This document shows positions 1 through 14,300 of a stretch of DNA of 64,000 nucleotides, piece after piece. The position numbers and the translations under genes are program-made. Origin of the DNA: Bombus terrestris (taxonomy: Eukaryota > Arthropoda > Insecta > Hymenoptera > Apidae); NCBI RefSeq assembly GCF_910591885.1, contig NC_063281.1:6916700-6980699 (forward strand). The letters run 5' to 3'. Each line of letters starts with the position of its first letter. Position 1 is the first letter of the stretch. Below the pieces are notes generated by a model. It was given only the letters and a program-made list of their open reading frames with translations. It was not told the DNA's origin and searched no databases.

Positions 1-577
1 GATTCTATCAGTTAGCTATTCGTGCTGGCAGGGGATTAGGCGCATAGATGAGAATCGGTCGCGTTTCGAGTCAACCAACGAGGAAAAACTTCCCGTCGAT
101 CCTAGCGAAATTTTGTCGTGGCATACACTACCACGCTTTAACGTGTTCCACCGCCTTCATATTGAAATCGTGTAATAACGATGACTACCGTAACAGTCGC
201 GGAGCAATTTGAACTTACGTCGCACGAGGGATCGAAGTTTAAATACTCGCTGGTTTTTCTTGGAAAGATTAAACTACACCGGCTCTTCCCGGTCCTTGGG
301 GATGCACGGAATGATTCTCGAGCACTGCACGGCGGAGCAACTAACTTCCCGGGTACCTTTTCATCAAATTCCCCGTTGAAGCTTTCACTTTCTTCTCTTT
401 TCCTTTTCTTTCTCTCTTCCTCTCTTCTTTCCTTGCTTTTATTTCGTCGATTTTTGCTTTTCTCCGGTTTTGGCCCGGTTGCAAGCACGAGAGGCTGTCC
501 AAGGGTTCGCGAAATTCCTGTTGCTTGCCAGCCGTGGCGTGTGATTCATCGCTGTAATCTGTTTTTTCTCCCTTTAG
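1..577. other. Upstream intron sequence of DGAT1 (partial)
   Basis: I see no exon that fits the part of DGAT1 preceding the 578 exon. The stretch holds a T/C-rich run (about 390-450) and ends in the acceptor at 571-577. Open frames on both strands around 140-690 look unconserved and low in complexity. Confidence 0.6.
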
Positions 578-781
578 TCTAACGCGGATACGATTCGTTG
601 TTGTAGCTTCCATCGCGAAGAAAAACGGCGACCTGGTCCACAACTCGAAGCACAAAGTAGACGGCATGGTCTTGGTGCAATATCCGGACAACTTGAATCT
701 CCGTGATCTTTACTACTACATCCTGGCGCCTACCCTCTGCTACGAACTGAATTTCCCCAGAACACAAAGGATTCGGAAAAG
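578..781 (+). CDS. DGAT1: DGAT1 exon (first in window)
   Basis: This exon encodes the loop before the YPDNL block and then LYYYILAPTLCYELNFPRTQ and RIRK, ending with two bases of an Arg codon before the donor gtaaat at 782. The start is uncertain. A pyrimidine-rich stretch ends in AG at 577 and gives 578. A second AG at 606, after a T/G-rich run, would give 607 and remove about ten residues. I prefer 578 because it is the first AG after the stronger tract. The conserved part, from about 666 onward, is unaffected. Confidence 0.9.
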
Positions 782-3700
782 GTAAATAGTGAGAGGTTGA
801 ATTTTTTTTTTATACACCGTTTGATCAATACATTTTAGGAAATATTCGAACGTTTTAGTTGTTCGCGCACGGTAAAATTGTCGGAGAGATTTTTAAAATA
901 AAGAGAAGAGAAACTCGACGTATATTTTAGAACCTCCGGTATCATTGGATATTCTACGCCTGGAATATACGTTCTATAAAACATCCATCATGGAACAGCC
1001 CAATATTGCCTTTTTTTCTCTCTTCGTATATTCTATTTTTGAAAATATAGATTTAGTTTTAAAATAAGTAAAACCTGTTCCAGTATCCCGCTTTTGAGAA
1101 ACTACTTTTTACTTAGCCATCTTAGCTAATCGACTTCGATCGCTCTGAAAAAGGTATGTTCGGTTAAGTTGTTAAAATCACTAAATTTTTTAACTGCAGT
1201 TTACGAGAAAATTGCGCAGCTGAAGTTGCTTTCCGTTCTAATCCCCGCAGCGTACACATTTTTCTACGTAAGAGTGGTAGATCTTGGCCAGGTTTGCACG
1301 GCACTTGCCGAAAAAGTTTCCCTTCTTCCTCGATTTCGGTGGTGCACACTTCCTTTTGGAACAGAGAAACGAAAGGGAAGAAGGCAAAGTTGGCGAGCGG
1401 AAATGTTCGCGAAATTAGATTTAAGTGGGCTATTGTTGGGAAAATAGAGAGAGGGTACGTTTGGATGGACTCGCCCGGAGGCAAGGTGATGTATTCCTTT
1501 TCGTGCTTCCGGGTTCGTACTTCCGATTGTATCCGGAATCCCGGAGATTTTCGTGGAACACTTTCCTCCGTCTGTACGGACGTATTTCGACGATGCATAC
1601 AGCCGCCGACGCCGTCGCCGCTGCCGATTCGGTCGGATGGAGTGCATCGGCGAAAGAGAAGTCTGTGGCTAGCCGACGTTTCTTGCCACCGGCAGTTGTT
1701 GGCCCACGAAAATCCCAGGGACGAATTGCGACGGGGAAAAGAAACGTCATATCGCGTGATTCCCTCTTGTCGAGTCATATTTTTGGATTTTCTCGGCGAG
1801 CGTGGCGAATTTTCGACGTACACGGAGTGTGCATGATAAGAGAAATGTAACCAACGTGGCTAATGTATTATTTGCAGAAAAGTCGTGACGTAGACTAAAA
1901 AGACGTGGCTGACTCTGTTTGACTAAGTACGGTGGAAATGGGTCATGCTTTTACAGGACTAGAAACTCTCGGTACATTTTCTACGAAGCGAAATAGTATA
2001 TTTAAACAAAGGACAATATTTTTGTTTTACTATGTCCGCGTTGAACGAGTCTGTAATTACGTAATTCACATTTTACTTATCTGTGCAGATTTCTAATTAA
2101 ACGAATCTTGGAGGTGGTGGTCGGCTTGCAAGTAGTCATGTCGCTGTTCCAACAATGGATGATCCCGTGTGTGAAGAATTCGCTAGTCCCATTCAGCGTA
2201 AGTGTTTCATTTAGTCTTTCATATAGCCCGTTAAATCCTCTGTACAACGGCGCGATGGAAAAATCTCATTACGCCTGAAGAAACGGCCCTCTCGAACCTC
2301 GTACATCATAGAAAACAATTTTCCATTTTCCTTATCCTTTTACTTTCGTGCTCGTTGAACCAATACCGCGGGACTAGTATCGCGGCGCTATGCATCATGC
2401 GTTTATCCCTTTTATTCTCTACTCGAAATAAATAATAATCTATCGATTCGATATATCGACGTGTATCGCGAACGTTATTAAGGTGGCTAATTATTTATAC
2501 GAACGGTCGTAAATAAGATCTAGGACACTAGCCATTGGAGGTAAAATGGCTCCTAAGATAGTGAGAGTGGATGAACAGAAGTGTAATTTGGTTTCAGCAA
2601 ATAGGTACGATCAATCTTTCTTGTAATTCCCAGACTGCTAGCTACGATACGCACAAATATATGGTCGACCGACCCCAACCTATTCCATCCAGCTTCTCGC
2701 ACGCCCGTTCCTCACAGAAAATCCCCATGCACCCCTTGGTAATGACATGTTTCTACGCACACCGCACAATAATGGCCCTGACGACCCATCAGTTTTTATC
2801 TCGTCAGGCTGTTAAGCGGCCTCTTCGCTCCTCTTTTTCCAGTTATATTTGACGGGCTGGATCATTTGTTAGGAAACATGGTCGTGAGGCTCGGCTCTCG
2901 CGAAAATCTACCAAGAATTGTACGTGTTTCGCCAATGTATCGCGCCACGGTCGACTGTAATCAGGCTGAAGCTGTAAATATGGCGGATAAGCTAGTTGGA
3001 CAATTTGGACGGAATGCAACTTGGAGAATACGATTGTATCTTTTATTATTGGCGATACAATGGCACAGGAAAATAACGCCCGTCCAGGGAGAATGATAAA
3101 GTTAAATGAACAACGACATTGATGGGCAATTCTGTTTGATAATTCAGTCGATCTGTGTAATGGTGTGGTGTATTTTCGGTGTAAATTTCGTCGATGGCAG
3201 GAACAAGAACGGAACTTGAGATCGTGAGCTAGCAATTAAACTCGTTCATTCTCGTCGATTGGTCGATTTACTCGTTGCCTCGTTATTCGTTATCGAATCG
3301 CGGCCTATCTCGGCGTATCTGTTATTTACAGCCGCCGAATCGCAACGTTGCGTTGTCAAAAAGTCGAAAGGGAAGAGTTACGTCGCTTTCATATAACACG
3401 GTAAACCGCGGGCGTGTTAACTCGAAAAGGGGTGAGAGGCTGTAATGTCGCGAAATTATTTTTCACCTAGCATTGGTCCGACACGAAACAGCCACCGCGA
3501 TAAAGACAACGGCGATCTCGTGCGCGTAATGAGTCGACAGCAATTTTGCCAGCACGTGAAATTAGCGTTGCGCGAGTAGCAATTGCGGTGGAAACAATAC
3601 GAAGAACCGGCAAACAACATACTGACGTTGCCACCATTTTTCACTAATTTTTTTCCTCCTTTACGTTTTTGCTTCATTTTAATTTGTTCGTCCCTTCTTT

Positions 3701-6700
3701 TCATCTTTTATTCCTTTCTACCCTTTTTCACCACGTAACTCTTTACCTTTGGTTAACGGTTAAATCGCAGACGTTCCAGTTCGTTTCACGGTCAGTGAAG
3801 TACCGAGGGTAATCAACAATTTGACGTTTATTCGTTTAATTCTGTGACATTAATTGAAAAAATTCAACCAGGCTGCGGTTTTGATTGTTCGTTAACGAGG
3901 AGATGAATAGCTCCGCTGCCAGTGTGCATCGGTGGCAGAAATTTCCCGCGCGTGTTCGCCCAGTTCGTGGATTTAAATGGATCCTTTTACGCGGACAGTT
4001 TTAACCACGGCTGATCCGCGCCGGACATCCGCGGTTTACCAGCTATATCCATAGATGACCGTATAATGTAGTCGGCTGTTACCCATGCGCAACCATCCTA
4101 AAACGTTGGAAATTTTGGTGATTTCTTTGTTTCGAATGGTTCGTCACGTGTATGTACATTTTTCTTTCCCGCGGGAAAGATCAAGAGTTTTACGCAAATG
4201 GAATCGACAACAGGAATTAGTAGATACGTTCGTGTATGGTCAGACATGTTAAAATTTAGAATGTCACGAACACAGTTATTCCAGAGTTGTTCTTAATGTT
4301 TCTCCGTACCGCTTAATGGCGCTTTTCACTGAACACTTCATTGACAACCACCACACTCCACTTTTATTACCTTCTTCTCTGTAGAGTGTTATAAAACTAT
4401 TCAAGAAGTTTCCAGCTACTCGTATTTTCTTTCATAATTAATGGTACTGGCTAAGAGAAGCGTATTCACGATGTCGTACATTTTTTATGAGTTCCAAAAT
4501 TGAAATATTATCATAGTGGAAGGTACTTAGGGAAACACTCTCCGGCAAATCTAATATGCCACTTCTTGAGAGTAAAAAACTGAAACTTCCGGTTAATATA
4601 CTCTTTTATTCGCTTTGTCTGCGCAACAAAAGATAATATCCAGATAATGAGTAGCCAGTGCAGTCTCGCGGCAGCTTTGGAGGGTGCGCGGGGCGTGTCG
4701 TCGCGAAGTAAAAACGGAAGGCGAAGAGAGACGGGGCGTAATTACAATGTGATGAGCAGCGGGCGCAGTTATCAATTCCCGTGGATAGCCGCGATTCATT
4801 GGCGCCCGCTCGCAGAGGAAAGCAATATCCACGAAATCGATTTCTTCTCGATGCCCCTCGGTGTCAAGCTTCACGCGACAGTGATAGACCATCGCGAAGT
4901 AGGTCGAAAGACGGAGACATTTCCCCCTGCCAGCTGGCCGGCAACGATCAACGACGTGACTGTCGTCTCTGCCATCGTGATTCGCAATTATCGAATCCAA
5001 TTTGTCGGCTAGAAAGGCAGTCGAGGTGGCCATACTGAACGAGAAAGGGAGAGAAAATGTTGAAAAAGGGTGGGGACCGGCGCTGTGATCGAAGATAGAG
5101 AAAATGACGAGGCGGACGACGTGGAAATGGATAGAGAAAGAGCTTGCCACCCCGGAATTAACTCTCGTGCACCTTGCACGGTAATTACTTGAGTTCGATC
5201 GATGTCGTCATTTTCAAGATTCCTTTATAGGCTAGGGGAAAAACGAGACCGAGAACAATATCTCTGGTTAGTTCTATTGTTACGTCAAGATTTAACCGTT
5301 TCTATTTCTATTTCTATTTCTTCGGCACCATCTTCTTTACCGTAGGATCTGAAATCTTACAGTTACAGGGAATCTCGAACAATTTACCAGAAGCAATTTG
5401 TCCTCGATTGAAAATCGTGTACCGATGGAGCTCGGTTTGTTCGAGATCGACGCGGAATCTCTTCTTGAACGTCGGTGCTTACGTCGATCTACAGGATTCG
5501 ATGCTATGGAAACGTTTAATAATCCGTCGGAGAATAGGTTGAGCAGGAAGAGAACCGCTCGAAAAGCACCGGCGGGACAAGGAACTAGCGGGAACTATCT
5601 AATCAGCGGTACCCAAGTTTTGACTGGCTGTCTTGGCCTAAGGGCGACTCCTGTTGTTACCAAGTTCTGTGTTCCAAGTGTCCGGTTCTAGTTGTTTAAG
5701 GGCATGCTACCGTTTAAGGCTTGCTCAGTATTCGAGGAAAACGAAAACATTATGCGTCGCTAGAGTTGGAATATTCTCAAAGTTTACTCGAAATTATATC
5801 GAGAATATTGTCGAATTTATCATTGTTTATAAACATAGATCTCATATCGTCGTTATATTTGAGAATATTTTTATCTCAAAGGAAATTGGAGTTTTCTTTT
5901 TAAGATTACTATGTATATCACTCCAGTACATTTTATTGTACCATATTCTCAATACTATATATGTATATATATATATATACCACGTTTTCGTAGCAACTGA
6001 AATTTCTCGAGCAGTTCTGTCGAGTCACACTTTCTAAGAAATAGTCTGTACGCTTCTACTTTTCTTACATTGATCCCATTCATCTTGGGATCTTTTTGTT
6101 CTGACTCTCCCCCAGATCTATATGTATGCTTCAACTATAAGTTACAATAAAAAATTGCCCGTTTTCTCTTTTGGTTTCAAACTCCAATAGAATGATCTGC
6201 TATTAAAATTGCAATTGTTAATTGCATATGATTACGTATACAATTTGCATGCAACCTCGCTATTGATGCATTTACATTTCCCAATTTTTAATTACAAGAA
6301 ATATCATTAAAGCGTGTTCTTTTTAATTAACAGTGTACATTAATTTACTTCTCCTTTAGTAGCTTCGTTGACGAGCCACTGAACGTAGATTGCAAAACAG
6401 TATCGAAACCGAAGTTAAAGTCACCCTACCTCAACTATCAGGAACATCATCGAACTTGGTATTACTAATTAACACGAGCACAACTGCCAAACGAACTTCT
6501 GTTAACAAACTTCTCGTTCATTCAGGTATTAATGGCTATTTATCCGTATCTGCTGAGAATAATATTATTAATTACACCTGGATGGAATCACGTGCTTGTT
6601 ATAGACGAAAGATCGCACGTACATGCGTCGTAACTTAATCTTAATCAGACATAGCCACTGTTTCGTTCTCTATGTGGTTAACATAGCCGGATAATTAATT

Positions 6701-8316
6701 ATTTGAACATTTACAGGTTGACAAGGATAATTTTTTCTAACGGATTTCACTCAGTAACTTCGCGCCACCGGGCTACCAACTTATCAATCTCAAACGTCAT
6801 TAGGGTTCGTGTTGCGCCATAGAGGTGATTCATGTCATTGGCGATTAAAATCATCTGCGGGTCACGCGAGTCATCGATGTCATATAATTTATACTGTAGG
6901 TCGTTTGTCTGACGGAAAAGTGGAGAAAGGTAAATAGGAGTTTCACTATGTGAAACGATATTCTGCAGGGTGATAAGATTTTTCAGTCTGACGCGCATAC
7001 ATAACATTGATGGTTAATAGCGCTACCAGCAAGAGGCCATTCATCTTATAGGTCATTGAATATTTTCTGTCTGCTGTGACGTGTAAATAGCCGGTTGTAC
7101 GTTTCGCCTATCTTTCACGGCGCACATCCCTGCACACGAATGACTTCACACTCTAGAGCAACGGTGACGGCGTGGTCGCATCGAACGTCACCTTATCGGC
7201 TCGACGACGTGCTACTGCTTAAAGGGATGAACGTTTAAAGGATTTTCGAGGGTGCTGGAGAGTGCACAAAGGATGGTGAGTCAGTGGGTACAGGCTCTGC
7301 AGCTTGGTTGTTCGCACTTTCGAGGCCGTTGACGACAAAACGGATGAAATATCGTATCGATTTCCCATCATGAATGCTCGTAAACTGCCTCCTTTCTCTC
7401 TTTCTCTCTCTCGCCTTCTTTTTTACTCGCCGTGGTATGCAATCTTCTTCGGAGGCCGTGACTGCACGCACGTCAACGAGCAGTTGAGGAAGGAAAAAAA
7501 ATCGTGTCCGACTTTTCTGTACATCGATGACTTCCAATATTTTTATTTTCACCCATTCACTCACTCTTCTTCTTTTTTCTGCTCGTGTCGGCTTTGAGCT
7601 TGAGTATCCTGCTGAACATTGTCGTTTGAAAGGAATTTTCAGTCTGTCAGATATTTGTCCGGTTTCATCTAAGAGGTAAAACGACCAACAGTGACTGGAA
7701 ATGACGGAAGATAAAATACGGCAGGTAAAAATATCTCAGCTCGTGGTAGCTGAAAAGCCGATCGTCCATGTTCGGTTGATAACCATGATTATTGCAAACG
7801 AAACGGTATCTTTAATAATTTCGCCCATGACAGGGGCAAGAAACTAGACTATTCTATTTTGTCGACTTGACGCTGTTTCCTGATATCTTCAACCGGAAAT
7901 TGAGGTTCTGTTCACTCGATCGTTAACGAACTTCCATGAATATTCCTTTCGGCATTGGACATCGAGTATCGAAGGTTATACGTATCGAACCGTAACCAAA
8001 CGTCAACTCGAGAGCAACCGAGACGGGAAACGTATCGAGAAGACCTTAATTCTTTCGGCTTGTTCGTGATAACAGTGGCGTACAGCTGACAGACGGGAAA
8101 CGGGAAGAACTATTACTTTCGTTTACACTGTGATGGGAATTCAATTACGGAACGTAGTTTCACGGTTGCTCAAAAACGTATCTCCACCGTCGATCTTCCC
8201 TCCGCTTTGTAGAGAACTAACGTCATCGCTGAATGGTACCGTTGCGTCCGTTATGACATTTAATAAATGACAAGAGCTAGGAGAATTGATTCGACGAAAA
8301 ATAACAAGAGATGGAA

Positions 8317-8358
<42 letters not shown>

Positions 8359-11300
8359 TTGTGTGTGTGTTCTTCCACGTCGTTTGCTCGGGCTAACATC
8401 GGATGTGCCGCGACCCTTCTCTCGAAATTACTCCTAATTTTTCTGCTGCGAGTGACGGAACGAGATGAAGGGAAGATAAAACGCACACATAAACACCCTG
8501 TGTATAGCAACGATTCCCTCGATTGCTCCGCCATTGTTGATTCGCTCGGAATTCAATTCGAGGCTAGTGAATTGTCAGTATCTCGAGAATAATCGCGGTA
8601 GCGCGACAAGAAGGTGTTCGTGGATGCAAAGTCGTAAATCTCTGATCGCTAATTGAAACGATGTCGAAAGAAGGAAACGATATCGCGCAAGCTTCCACGG
8701 CGGAGCTGTCCTAGTGCGAGTAGGAAGGAATGGCTTCTTCCGACCGTTTCTCATTCTTTCTTTTTGCTACTCATCCCTTCTTTCGTTTCTGTTTCTCTCC
8801 CTTCTTCTCTCTCTCTCTCTTTCTCTCTGTCTCTTCTCTACCGAGTCTGAGAAGGCGCTTATAGGTACCCTCGCGAGACGAAAAGTATTCGTCGCGTTCC
8901 ATTCTAGTGAAAGCTAGTATTCAGTTTCAGTGGCGTAGACAACACCGTTCGTGGTCTCGAGTTACGACTACTTTAGTACCTCGAGACCGTTGGCGTTTCC
9001 GTCCGAGACGGCTTATTATAACCCTTTCCACCCCAAGGTTTCTGGCCTTTGACTCGGTCAGAGACGATCGATCCACATGGCACACCATCTCACGCGACAA
9101 AGAAAGAGAAGAAATAGGAGGATACGAAAAGATACGATACATTCTCTTTTTATTTTCTCTTCGAACGCCTCTCCACTTTCCCCTTCTATGCACGCGGTGA
9201 ACGCGACTCAAGCTGTACCATTCATTCGGGAAACCTCTCGAGCCAACCAAGCATCCTTTCAACTGGAAATAGAAACGCGATCGTTCAAGATACCGTCGGT
9301 TTTTCGGCGAAGTTCAACAAGTCCTTTTTCGTTTCTTGGACGGGCCACGCGTCATCGAACAGTGAGACAATTTTTTACAAACACAGAGGGAAGTTCCTTT
9401 CGGACCTTTGATCGCTTTTAGGGTTAAAAGGTTTCTAACTAAAGTGACATTAGCATGAAGCTTTATAACGCGTACTTAATTTTCTCGAGAAACGCGATGC
9501 CCTGTTACAGTCTCAGAGTGAGTTAAAAAGTGAATGCCAAAGGTATTACTTTTCCTAGAATGTAGTACTAATGAAAAAGCAAAATCTCGAGGAAAATTGT
9601 TATACTTTTAATCAGCGCTGTCTTATCAAAGTTACAAGAACTTTGTTAAACAAGATTTTGTTTAGCCATTGACTTTACTCGCGCTACATATGGCTAATTA
9701 GCCGCCTGTAAACTTAATTACTTCTGTCGGAATACTACTCAGAAACTTCAACAAATTTATATTTATAATATTTTGTTTCTTTTCGATAAAATTGAATGTT
9801 CATTGGGTGTTTCATTGACGACGGTTCTCATTATAAAAGACCAACATAAATAGATCAATTGTTTGTTGAACTTTTCTTTATTTAGTATTTTTAATTTTAT
9901 AAAAGGGTGGCATATATTTTACATCATTTTGGTATAAATATATTATCTTTTAATCTAATCCTCCATTAACGAGCAAAAGTCGGTTCATTCTGTATTTGTG
10001 ACAGTATTTAAACTCCGTGAAAATTTGGCAGGTTTATGATCAAACGATTCCAACGCGATGCTTAATTCAACGCTTCCTTATCGTTCGTCATATTCGTAGA
10101 ATAGAACAATCGAAAGAGCTTTCACACTTTTTCCGTTAATTATGTTCATCCACGAATCTTAATATCCGCTCACGAAACGTCAATTATCTTCTTTGCGAAA
10201 TTTTTATCGGTCCGATCAAAACGATTATTTAAGCCCGAATTCATGGAACATCTCGTTAGCCAGTTCGAGCGTTGCCAGACCGCGCGGGTCCCCTCAAATT
10301 AGAATATTATATTCCGGGTTTATAACGAACATGCATCAAGCACTGTAATTACGAATCCCACGATGCATATAATTATACATAGTTTCGTTTTAATCTGCGA
10401 AACGTTGGCGAAATTGCCGTCTCCGAAACGGAATCGAATTACATTCAAATTGCACACGCATAATTTCATATTTCCCCGAAACTTTACACATTCTTTATTC
10501 GAACGAAATTTTATTCCACGAATCGTTGTTCTGTTTTTTCCCACTCCCACATTTTCCATTCCTTTTCTTTCTCGGCGATTTTTATCCTCCGTAAAAGTCT
10601 AAAGATTATATAGTCACGAATACATCCGCTGTATTTCTCTATTTACGTAAGCGTGAGTGTATATGTGCATACAAATGGCGTGTTGAAATCGACAGGAGGC
10701 TCTTTAGGTATTTATTTGTAAGCCTGGGTATATAAGCACCGTGAGTTCTCGTGTTGTGCCATTCGGAGAGACCTCGACAAACCGCCACTTAAGCAGAACG
10801 CCGGAAGGGTAGTTTCCTTCCCCTGTATTCAATTAGTACACCGCACGAAATATCAATTCCATTGCTGGAAAGCTCCTTCGACGTTTTCGAGTGTGGGGGA
10901 ATAAGAGGATACTTTCCAGCGACCACAAGTACTCATTGCGCCCAGTTACCGAACGCTGTTAATCTATGGAACTTCGTGCTCTCCATTTGGTTTATCAGTC
11001 GCCATTTCAATTGACGTACATTTGCATACCCTTTATAAACCGAGTATTGTTGCCTCCATTCCTTTAAATGGTAGTTTGTAAATTCTGACATGGTATCTGA
11101 ACCTCCATTTTCAACATTTTTAGCTTTCACTTCGATATGATGTTAAGAACTACCACTGTCTTTTAAAAAAGAAAAATGGTTAGCGATTCGCGTTAAATAA
11201 AAGAGATTCAGGGGTTGTAGAGTATAGTATATAAAGTGGATTCTTTAAAAGTGGAATGGTATTTCAGAGCTTTTTACATGAACGTTTTTCTTTATCACGT

Positions 11301-14300
11301 ATAATTACGATACCTTGCTACATGACGCGGATCGCAGGGAGGAAACATTGGTAGCATTATATTTTCATTGAAAAATATACAACGAATATAACGCGAAGTA
11401 TGATAAATTTCGAGGATATATTTGCATTGTTTCTACCGCAATGAATAAATATAAATATTAATAGTTACATAGCTGCATCTACGTATTTGCACCTATGTAT
11501 TTCGCACACTTGCCGAAGATATACTCGGAATTTATTTTCAAAAAATATCATTCTTTCAAACAAAAAAATACCATTATATATGGTATATTGTGATATAACT
11601 TAATTTTTCTTGTAGCTATAGCAAATACTTTTCTACCGGCCAAATATCGACATGGCCGAAGAATCTTTAAACATCTCAAAATATTTTCAAATTCCATGCA
11701 ATTGTGCTTACATCACTGAATTTGCAAGAATTCCACGCCAGCTAATTATTTCGAGCTAATTTTAATTACGAGCCACTACTGTTCATCGCGATCATTGTGC
11801 AAAAATTTCTGCGCGTACTGGGCGAATTCCGCTACATATTCCGCAGGTTTGAATCCAATTAGGAACTTTCGTTCCGTACCATTCTTTCACCCACCCCCGT
11901 CCCCATCCCTGCAGCTCCCAATTTCGGCCTTTTAGTTTATTTATTTTCCCTTATTTAGCGCTCACGTGACTTCCTTTGTATTAATGATCGAACTTCGTTT
12001 ATTTTCCAGAATATGGACGTGGCGAAGGCTTCCGAACGTTTGCTGAAACTGGCCGTGAGTATAATCCAATTCAGTTGAAAACAAAGTAGGCGCGTGCTGT
12101 GGACCAGAAACACTTAAGCGCTTGCATCATCGAAGCGTGATTAAATTTCGAAGCGAGAATTCGTATCTTTTAATATGAGAAATCTAAATTTTTTTTTAAC
12201 GAAATACCAACAACGAGCATAAGTCATTTGTTTTTTAAAATGCAATCGAAGACAAAAGTGGACAGGTACTGTAAGCATACGTATGTATCAATGAAGTTTA
12301 ATCCAACTATTACTAATGTTGTATGTTTAAGTTTTATTTATTATATATAGTTGTAGGCATAAATTATCTAGTAAATAATTGAAATTAATGTTGTGCAAAC
12401 AAATCGTTTTTGACGAAACTTCATCGATACCTATTTTCGCTACTGTCCGTTTATTTTTGCCTCCGACTGTATTTCATCGGTTCGCGATAAGAATTCCTCG
12501 AAAAATAGTAAACGTGGAAACCACGTTCTCTCGTTGGAATTACTAAACCTGCCTCAAATGAACGTTTCCTGTTTCTAACCAGATTCGTGACGCGTATTTT
12601 CTCTCAGCAACGTACGAACTTATACCGACGCCTGTGAGAAACATTATCGCACCTGTGTTCTCCGCGAGATCCTCCTAGAATCGTTTGCCATCCCGTCGCC
12701 ATCCGCTCTTAGGCGGAAAGCCTCGGAGCAATATTTGCGAATTCAATCTCCTTTCCTGTTCGCGAACTCGTCGGTCCTCGCTGGAACAGTGAAAGCGATG
12801 TGCGATCTCTTAACGTCGAGGACCGGGAACCGTGTCGTCGATAAGTATACCACTTAATACAGTGCGTTGTTGCAAACCTCTGGCGCGGATAGACACGGCG
12901 AGAACGTTTCAGTTTCGATTTGGCGAAACATGGCTACAACCGTTTCAATGCACTCGCTTGTGAAACTTTCGGCGGAAAGTACGAATTCATGATTCAACTT
13001 TCGTCCTATGTACAGCCGGCCGTGCACCTTCGCGTCGTCGTCTCCGCGTGAATTATACGCTCGCAGAAGTCGTAGAGACTGCCGGGTAACGGAGTTTTCC
13101 TGTAACTCGTGCTGCCTTTGCCATCGATAATCGAGCCAGCAACTCGAGGCAACCGCTCGAAGGGAGAGCTATTCCCCCTCTTAATAAGATATTCTTTCCT
13201 CTGTCGTGCCGGAGGCGACGCTTTCCTCCGCGGGGGAAGTTGCTTCGTCGATTCCGGAAGTGGAAGGCAATGTAACTCCGATGCGGCACGTATACGTATA
13301 ATTCTCTTACGAACTTCGTATTTCCTGGCCGGTGTTCCGAAAGCAGTGGAGAAGCTCGGAGCGCGTCGCCGACGAAAACATATAACAGCGGGAGGCCACG
13401 TCCGCCATCTCGTATTCGGAGTACTTTCGTTGCCTTTAAAACGCGTACCAAGGTAATTTCATGAAGCTTCTCTCGCATCTTCATTTTACTTGAGTATTCC
13501 TCCCCACTCGGTTGTTTCACGTTGGAGGCGGTGTTGCTGCGTGACACCAGAAACGGCGATCGCGAAATACGGATAGTTTGTGATATCTCCTGGGCGTCGT
13601 TCATTTGCAAAGGGCTTGGGAGCTTTAACCCGCGTAGTTCTACGTGTATGGATTTTATCGAGTTTCGAATGGCGAGGGGAAATAGCCGCGTTATCCCATA
13701 ACCGGCGACGTAAACTCGGAAAACACAGCTTCATAATTTGACACGTAACATTTGCGGATACCATTAAAGCCACGATCCGATACTCTACCTCCCACCCCAC
13801 CCACCTCCCTTGGACCGCGCTTTCAATGCGTTAATTAAAATTTTCACTTCGGGTTTACAGCGATAACAGTACACAGTCTCGTGTAGCATGTTGAAAGGGG
13901 TCACACGATGCGTAAAATACGCGTCGGGACTGGCGTATCAAAGGAACAACGCGTCCATCATCAACGATAAAAACCATTAGATTAATTCTGTATAATGTGA
14001 TATCGCGGAACGCTGTTATTCGCGTACGAAAAGCCGACGGCGATGTCGGGTGAAAATGGGGGATTGGGGGTCACATTAATGGAAGGGTAATCAGAAAAAT
14101 GGATTTTCGAGTTGACCCCGTCCACAACATTTTCCTGTATTAACGTGAAAGCCATGTTCGGCTAGAAACAAGTGTCGTGCAAATAAGCAACCCCTGTCGT
14201 CGATAATGGACGAAGGATTTTTAGCCCCGCGAGCGCGGGAAAACCGTAAATGTAAATTTATGGTCCGTACCGGTGTTTCTGTGACAGCCTCGTCACGTAT

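Larger units (their letters stand above)
2198..12009 (+). other. DGAT1 intron, 9.8 kb
   Basis: The large intron before the 45-nt exon. It contains a TA-rich repeat (5955-5979), GA and CT microsatellites (8319-8358, 8804-8834), a broken minus-strand ORF pair at 6747-7056 and a TATA/initiator-like site at 10729-10766. Apart from these I see no gene or mobile element. Confidence 0.8.

Noticed and set aside
1164..1850. Several long open frames on both strands (up to 219 codons)
   Set aside because: They overlap in a GC-rich part of a DGAT1 intron, have no domain-like segment and look like chance absence of stops.
4593..5150. 185-codon minus-strand open frame
   Set aside because: Lies in a DGAT1 intron; its composition is not protein-like and an overlapping plus-strand frame is equally open.
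13053..13610. 185-codon minus-strand open frame
   Set aside because: Basic, low-information translation in a GC-rich intronic patch with overlapping frames on the other strand; no known family.
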